Assembly: GCA_035699745.1 (NCBI GenBank)
Contig: DASSPH010000099.1
Location: 62,001-126,000, forward strand
Direction: 5' to 3'
Source of the DNA: Vicinamibacterales bacterium
GTDB lineage: Bacteria; Acidobacteriota; Vicinamibacteria; Vicinamibacterales; 2-12-FULL-66-21
DNA: 64,000 nucleotides
The notes under the pieces are model-generated. The model worked only from the letters and a program-made list of their open reading frames with translations. It ran no database searches and was not told where the DNA came from. A program made the position numbers and the translations under genes. Each line of letters starts with the position of its first letter. Positions within the stretch are counted from its first letter, which is position 1. Shown here in pieces: positions 58,951-64,000 of this stretch.

Positions 58951-61633
58951 AATGGCGCACATCATCCGTCTCGTCCGCCGCGTGCGGTACTGGTTGGGCG
59001 CCCGCCGCCACGCCGCCGATCTCGCCGCCGAACTGGAAGATCACCGCGCCCGGCTGCAGGCCGCCCTCGAGGCGGACGGCGTGCCCGCGGCGGACGCGCG
59101 GGCCCGCAGCCGGCGTGCCATGGGCAACGTCACGCTGGCGCGTGAAGACGCCCGCCACGTCTGGATCGCGTCGGCTGTCGACCGCGTGTGGGCCGACGTG
59201 CGCTACGGCGGGCGCGCGCTGCGCCGCGACCCGTCGTTTGCCGTCACGGCCCTGTTGACGCTGACGCTCGGGATCTTCACGACCACGACGGTCCTCACGA
59301 TTGTCGATGCGGAGCTGTGGAAGCCGCTGCCCTTCCGCGACCCCGAGCAACTCGTCGCCGCCGTTGGCAGGAAGCCGGGTCCCACCGGCGTCAGCGAGCT
59401 GATATCGATTCCCGACTTCCGCGACTGGCAGGCGCAAGCGGCGCTGGCCGAGTACGCCGCCGACAGGGGGTTCTTTCGCCGGGTGCTCCGGCGGGGCATC
59501 GCGGAATCGGTGATGGTGCGGCCGGTCTCGACCAACTACTTCACGGTGCTGCGGCACGTGCCGCGGCTCGGGCGTGGATTCGATCCGGCTGCCGATGCAG
59601 GCGCGGCCGTCGCGGTGCTGAGCGATCGCGGCTGGAACCGGCTGCTGAACGCCGACCCGCACCCGATCGGCCGGGTGCTGAACCTCGATGGCACCGACTT
59701 CACCGTCGTCGGCGTCGACGCCGGACACCACTCCCGCCTCGGCGACGAACCGGACGTGTTCGTCCCGCTGGACCACGCCGCGCCGGCGTTCGGCGATCGT
59801 TTCGCCCGCACGGTCAACGTCATCGGGAGGCTGCGGCCGGGCGTGACGGCCTCTCAGGCGCAGGCCGAACTGCAGGCCATCGCCGCCCGCATCGCGCAGC
59901 TGTACCCGGACGATCATGCCGGCCACCGCGTCGAGCTGACGTCGATGGATCTCCTGTACCTCGGCTACAGCTGGCGGCCATTACTCTTCTTCCTCGCCGC
60001 GGCCGCCGTCGTGCTCGCCCTCAGCTGCCTCAATGTCGCCGGCCTGCTGCTGGCGCGGGCGCTGCGCCGTCAGCGCGAGTTCGCCATCCGCGGCGCGCTC
60101 GGCGGCGGCCGCGCCGCGCTGGCGCGGCAGCTGATCGTCGAAGGCGCGCTGCTCGCGGTGCCCGGCGCAACCGCGGCGGCGCTGCTCGCCGGGTGGACGG
60201 TTCGGATCGTCGGCACGCAGCTGCCCGAGGACTACATCTCGCGCGGCGCGCCCCTGGCGCTCGACGGCCGCATCGTCGCGGCGGTGGCGGCGATCGCGGC
60301 AATCACCACGATCCTGCTGTCGCTCGCGCCGCTCTTCTTCGCGCACCGGCTCGATCTGAACGTGACGCTCAGCCAGGGGGCGCGATCGGGCACGTCGCCG
60401 CGACACGTCCGGGCGCGCAACGGATTGCTCGTCGCGCAGCTCACGCTGACGCTCGTGCTCGTCACCGCTGCGGGGCTGTTCGTGCAGAGCTTCATGCGGC
60501 TGGTCGCGGCGCCGCTCGGGTTCGAGCCCGACGGCCGGCTCAGCGTGCGCGTGACGCTGTCAGGGTCGCGATACGCCGGAGATGCCCCGGTGCGAACATT
60601 CGCCGCCGATCTGCTCGAGCGCGTTCGCGCGATCCCGGGAGTCGAGCACGCCGCGATCGACAGCTCGTCACCGCTCGACAGCGGGCCGATCGTCCGTCTC
60701 GCCGCCGGCGATGCGCCGCGGCCGCAGCCCGGCACCGAGCAGACCGCCATTCTGCGGGCGGTCTCGCCGGAGTATTTCGGCACGCTGGGCATCGGCCTCG
60801 CCGCGGGACGCGCCTTCACGCCGGAGGATCGCGATGGCGCACCCCGTGTCGCGATCGTCAACGAGTACCTCGCGTCGCGGCTGTTCCCCGGGGGGAACGC
60901 GGTGGGTCAACGGCTGGATCTCGTGCCCGGCGCGCGCGCCCCGTGGACGCGCCGTCCGGGCATCGTGCTCATCGTCGGCGTCGTGCCCAACATCAAGGAC
61001 GTTGGCATCAACGAGGTGGAGTTCGGCAATCTCTACCTGCCGTTCGCGCAGGCGCCGGCCCCCGGCCTCGAAGTGCTGGCACACACCAGCATTCCTGCGG
61101 GACCCGTCGTCGACGCCATCCGCCGCGCTGTGGCGCAGGTCGATCCCGTCCTGCCGGTGACGCGGGTGCAGACGCTCGACGCGCGCGTCGCCGCAGCGCT
61201 GAAGGCCGACCGCTTCAACCTGATGCTGATCGGGTCATTCGCCGCGGCCGGAATCGTCCTTGCCGCCGTCGGCATCTATGGCGCGATGGCGTGTGCGGTG
61301 CGGGAACGGACGCGCGAGTTCGGCGTGCGCCTGGCGCTCGGGCAGCCGCCGCGATCGCTGATCCGATCCACCTTGTGGCAGTCGGCGCGGCTGGGACTTG
61401 CCGGCGCCGCGCTGGGACTGGGTCTCGTGTTCGTCATCGCGCGGCTCCTCGGCAACGCGCTCTATCTGGTGCGCGGCGAGCACAACGGCATTCTGTACGG
61501 CGTCACGACGACCGATCCCCGTTCGCTCGCCGCGGCCGCGGCCGCGCTCGTCGCGATTGCGACGGTGGCGGGGATCTTCCCGGCGCGTGAAGCGACGCGC
61601 GTCGATCCATTGATCGCGCTGCGACAGGAGTGA
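58946..61633 (+). CDS. ADOP-type ABC transporter permease with N-terminal helical extension
   Basis: An 895-aa inner-membrane protein. The first 80 residues are a helical cytoplasmic region (HIIRLVRRVRYWLGARRHAADLAAELEDHRARL) typical of ADOP permeases whose operons carry a PadR gene. Two MacB/FtsX units follow (VWADVRYGGRALRRDPSFAVTALLTLTLGIF; RRQREFAIRGALGGGRAALARQL; RERTREFGVRLALGQPP), ending VDPLIALRQE. No ATPase is adjacent. The ATG at 58946 lies inside the second operator; the ATG at 58952 is equally possible. Confidence 0.9.
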   Translation: MGMAHIIRLVRRVRYWLGARRHAADLAAELEDHRARLQAALEADGVPAADARARSRRAMGNVTLAREDARHVWIASAVDRVWADVRYGGRALRRDPSFAVTALLTLTLGIFTTTTVLTIVDAELWKPLPFRDPEQLVAAVGRKPGPTGVSELISIPDFRDWQAQAALAEYAADRGFFRRVLRRGIAESVMVRPVSTNYFTVLRHVPRLGRGFDPAADAGAAVAVLSDRGWNRLLNADPHPIGRVLNLDGTDFTVVGVDAGHHSRLGDEPDVFVPLDHAAPAFGDRFARTVNVIGRLRPGVTASQAQAELQAIAARIAQLYPDDHAGHRVELTSMDLLYLGYSWRPLLFFLAAAAVVLALSCLNVAGLLLARALRRQREFAIRGALGGGRAALARQLIVEGALLAVPGATAAALLAGWTVRIVGTQLPEDYISRGAPLALDGRIVAAVAAIAAITTILLSLAPLFFAHRLDLNVTLSQGARSGTSPRHVRARNGLLVAQLTLTLVLVTAAGLFVQSFMRLVAAPLGFEPDGRLSVRVTLSGSRYAGDAPVRTFAADLLERVRAIPGVEHAAIDSSSPLDSGPIVRLAAGDAPRPQPGTEQTAILRAVSPEYFGTLGIGLAAGRAFTPEDRDGAPRVAIVNEYLASRLFPGGNAVGQRLDLVPGARAPWTRRPGIVLIVGVVPNIKDVGINEVEFGNLYLPFAQAPAPGLEVLAHTSIPAGPVVDAIRRAVAQVDPVLPVTRVQTLDARVAAALKADRFNLMLIGSFAAAGIVLAAVGIYGAMACAVRERTREFGVRLALGQPPRSLIRSTLWQSARLGLAGAALGLGLVFVIARLLGNALYLVRGEHNGILYGVTTTDPRSLAAAAAALVAIATVAGIFPAREATRVDPLIALRQE

Positions 61634-61643
61634 GGGGATCCGC

Positions 61644-61982
61644 ATGGGAGTGACCAACCAGCCGCCCGACCTCCTTCCCGGCACGCTCGATCTGCTGATC
61701 CTGCGCACGCTGGTTGCCGGGCCGCTGCACGGCTACGGGATTGCGGATCGCCTGCGGCTGCTGTCGCAGGAGGTGCTGGTCGTCGGCGAGAGCTCGCTGT
61801 ATCCGGCGCTGCAGCGCCTGCTGCTGAACGGCTGGGTGAAGGCGGAATGGGGCGCGTCCGAGAACAACCGCCGCGCGCGGTTCTACACGCTCACCGCCGC
61901 GGGGAAGAAGCGTTTGAGCGCCGAACGCGCCGAGTTCGAACGGCTGGTCGGCGCCATTCAGCGCGTGCTGAATACGGCGTGA
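61644..61982 (+). CDS. PadR-family transcriptional regulator
   Basis: A 112-aa winged-helix repressor: LLPGTLDLLILRTLVAGPLHGYGIADRL (family start), ESSLYPALQRLLLNGWVKAEWG (recognition helix region) and RARFYTLTAAGKKRL (wing). It lies 10 bp after the permease stop with GAGGGG before the ATG, so it is in the same transcript and may repress it through the twin palindromes at 58882-58950. The inducer is unknown; PadR relatives of ADOP operons are usually linked to toxic compounds. Confidence 0.93.
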   Translation: MGVTNQPPDLLPGTLDLLILRTLVAGPLHGYGIADRLRLLSQEVLVVGESSLYPALQRLLLNGWVKAEWGASENNRRARFYTLTAAGKKRLSAERAEFERLVGAIQRVLNTA

Positions 61983-61997
61983 CCGCCAGCGCGACGC

Positions 61998-64000
61998 CTA
62001 CTCGGACCGCAGCGCGATCATCGGATCGACCCGTGTCGCGCGGCGCGCCGGCACCAGCGTGGCGAGCAGCGACACGGCGGTAATCAGCGCAACCACGATC
62101 GCGTAGGTCGCCGGATCGGTCGCGCTGACGCCGAACAGAATGTTCTGAATCCCGGCGCCCGCGATTCTCGCGACCGCCAGGGCGAAGCCGAGGCCGAGCA
62201 CGAGGCCGATGGCGAGCTGCACCGCCCCCTGCCGCAGCACCATCCGCAGGATCCGGCTGTAGTGCGCGCCGAGCGCCATGCGCACGCCGAACTCCTGGCG
62301 CCGCTGGTTCACCGAGAACGACATCACGCCGTACATCCCGACCGAGGCGAGCACCATCGCCACCAGTCCGAAGATCGAGAACATCGTCGCGATGATCCGG
62401 TTCTGGGCGACGAACCCGTCGAGCTGCGCCTTGGGTGTACCGACGAAGTAGAGCGGCAGGTTGGGATCCACCTTGGCCACCAGACGCCGCAGCGTCACGC
62501 CGAGCGCGTCGGCGCGCTGCCCGCCGCGCGGCCTGGCCACGATCGTGGCGAACTGGCTGACGAACGGCTCGGGCTGGACAGGGCCGAACGGGTTCGAGAA
62601 GAACGGCACGTAGAACCCGCTCTCGTCGACGTTGGGAGCGTTGAACGGCGGCATCATGCGGATGGTCGAGACGACGCCGACGATCGTGCGCCACGGCCCG
62701 GGCTGCTGGCCGTTGTTGCCGATCGTGCGGAACCGCCGGCCGAGCGCGCTCTCGCTGCCGTAGTGCTTCCTCGCGAACGCCGCATTGACGACGGCGACCG
62801 GCTGGCGGGCGTCGAGATCGTCGGCGGTGAACGCACGCCCCTCGAGGAGCTGCTGCCCCGTCACGGAGAAGAAGGTGCCGCTCACCTGCTCGAAGTTCGC
62901 GATCGGCCGATCGCGGTTCTCCCGGTATTGCCGGCCGTCGATCTCGATCGGTCCGTTGCCCGAGAACACCATCCGGAACCGGTTGGTGAGCGCCACGGAC
63001 TCGAACTCGGAGACGCTCGCCAGTTCCTGCAGCAGGCGATCGTAGAAGACCTTGCGGGCCGCGGGTGACGGGTAGTCGCCGTCCATCAGTCCCATCCGCG
63101 CCGAGATCAGTCCGGCGGTGTCGTAGCCGTAGTCGATCGTCTGCTGGTTGGTGATCGAGCGCACCTGCAGCAGCGAGCCGACGAGGAGCACGCAGGTGAC
63201 GACGATCTGGAACACCACGAGGCCGCGCGTGACCAGGTTGACGCTGCGGCTGGTGTTGCCGCGTCCCGCGTCGCGCAGCACGTCGACGGCGTTCGCCCGC
63301 GAGGACATCACCGCGGGCAGCAGCCCGGAGACGACGGCGGCGGCGAGCGTCGCCAGCACGGTGAAGGCGAGCACCGGCGCGTCGACGTCGAAGGTGATGT
63401 AGGCCGGCGGCGGGTTCTCGAGGTTGCGGACCGTCGCCGACAGCCAGTCGATCGAGAGATACGCCAGCCCGATACCGACCACCGCGCCGATCCCGGCGAC
63501 GAGCAGGCTCTCGGTCAGCATCTGCCCCACCAGGCGTACCCGCGACGCCCCCAGCGACGACCGGACGGCCAGCTCTTTGGCGCGCAGCGTCGCCCGCGCG
63601 AACTGCATGTTCATCACGTTCACACAGGAGATCAGCAGCACGCCGACACAGAACGCCAGCATCGTCCACAGCGTGCCGCGCAGCGGCCGCGGCGTGAACG
63701 CGTCGAGCAGCGGCTGCACCTGGCCGGTGTTGAACTGCTTGTTGCTCTCCGGGTAGGCGTCGGCGAACCTGCGGGCGAGCGCGCTGGCTTCGGCGTTCGC
63801 CTGGTCGAGCGACACCCCCTCGCGCAGGAGCCCCAGCACCGCCGGGCTGTTGGCTGCGGGATCGTTCCTCTGCCGCGGCGGATACTCGTTGAACAGCGCG
63901 CTCCAGATCTCCTCGTTGACCGGGAAGGCAAACCCTTTCGGCATCACGCCGATGATGGTTGCGGGCTTGCCGTTCAGGCGGACGCCCTTGCCGACGATGT
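61998..64000 (-). CDS. ADOP-type ABC transporter permease, 5'-partial at window edge
   Basis: At least 667 residues of a MacB/FtsX permease whose N-terminus lies beyond the right edge; the frame is open to base 64000 (IVGKGVRLNGKPATIIGVMPKGFAFP). Motifs are RATLRAKELAVRSSLGASRVRLVGQML and NQRRQEFGVRMALGAHYSRILRMV, ending RVDPMIALRSE. It is convergent with the PadR gene, 15 bp away. Third ADOP permease in the window. The sequence differs clearly from the permease at 58946, so this is not a recent duplication. Confidence 0.9.
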   Translation of the reverse strand, partial: IVGKGVRLNGKPATIIGVMPKGFAFPVNEEIWSALFNEYPPRQRNDPAANSPAVLGLLREGVSLDQANAEASALARRFADAYPESNKQFNTGQVQPLLDAFTPRPLRGTLWTMLAFCVGVLLISCVNVMNMQFARATLRAKELAVRSSLGASRVRLVGQMLTESLLVAGIGAVVGIGLAYLSIDWLSATVRNLENPPPAYITFDVDAPVLAFTVLATLAAAVVSGLLPAVMSSRANAVDVLRDAGRGNTSRSVNLVTRGLVVFQIVVTCVLLVGSLLQVRSITNQQTIDYGYDTAGLISARMGLMDGDYPSPAARKVFYDRLLQELASVSEFESVALTNRFRMVFSGNGPIEIDGRQYRENRDRPIANFEQVSGTFFSVTGQQLLEGRAFTADDLDARQPVAVVNAAFARKHYGSESALGRRFRTIGNNGQQPGPWRTIVGVVSTIRMMPPFNAPNVDESGFYVPFFSNPFGPVQPEPFVSQFATIVARPRGGQRADALGVTLRRLVAKVDPNLPLYFVGTPKAQLDGFVAQNRIIATMFSIFGLVAMVLASVGMYGVMSFSVNQRRQEFGVRMALGAHYSRILRMVLRQGAVQLAIGLVLGLGFALAVARIAGAGIQNILFGVSATDPATYAIVVALITAVSLLATLVPARRATRVDPMIALRSE

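Overview
The window is very GC-rich by eye. Gene content points to a Gram-negative member of Acidobacteriota, most likely a Vicinamibacteria-type lineage. The evidence is three large ADOP-type orphan ABC permeases, one of them with a PadR regulator, together with lipoproteins, Tat and Sec exported peptidases, Omp-like barrels and many single-receiver regulators. This is a taxonomic inference from gene families; no rRNA is present. Only one RNA gene was found, a tRNA-Leu(UAA).

Left part (1-17.6 kb): the end of an MFS-acyltransferase-AMP ligase fusion (Aas type), a DUF2339 membrane protein, a cupredoxin-like exported protein, an HD-GYP sensor and a porin-like protein form one forward run. A reverse operon follows: PilT-like ATPase, a small PA2779-like exported protein, and a C39-type cysteine peptidase that appears fused to TPR, POTRA and Omp85-like barrel regions. 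This operon is the best candidate in the window for an undescribed system. Next come VanZ-like, BON, pdxH, a GT2-methyltransferase fusion and several small zinc-ribbon or unknown proteins. Between 17.7 and 20.0 kb lies a decayed integrative element, bounded by the tRNA-Leu gene and a degraded copy of its 3' half.

Middle (20-38.5 kb): an ADOP permease, an amidase, a receiver-PilZ protein, a DUF255 thioredoxin / CoA-hydratase operon, an ABC exporter pair, RecQ, an FAD-Rieske oxidoreductase, an M48 protease, YihY and four small envelope proteins, and a sigma-54-dependent response regulator.

Right part (38.5-64 kb): a translationally coupled leucine-catabolism operon (carboxylase beta subunit, methylglutaconyl-CoA hydratase-like, biotin carboxylase, separate biotin carrier, HMG-CoA lyase). 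It is followed by a PHP hydrolase, an L,D-transpeptidase, response regulators, a beta-propeller protein, an M28 peptidase, MurJ, an M24 peptidase, an EEP hydrolase, an S9 peptidase and an ADOP-PadR unit, with part of a third ADOP permease at the right edge. The ADOP-PadR promoter carries two identical-arm palindromes 50 bp apart.

Two features recur across the window. First, short tandem or inverted repeats (7-8 bp units and longer hairpins) occupy many gene borders and in places supply stop codons, C-terminal tails, or a Shine-Dalgarno and start codon. Second, several genes have a -10-like hexamer only about 6-9 nt before the start codon and no clear Shine-Dalgarno, suggesting leaderless transcripts.
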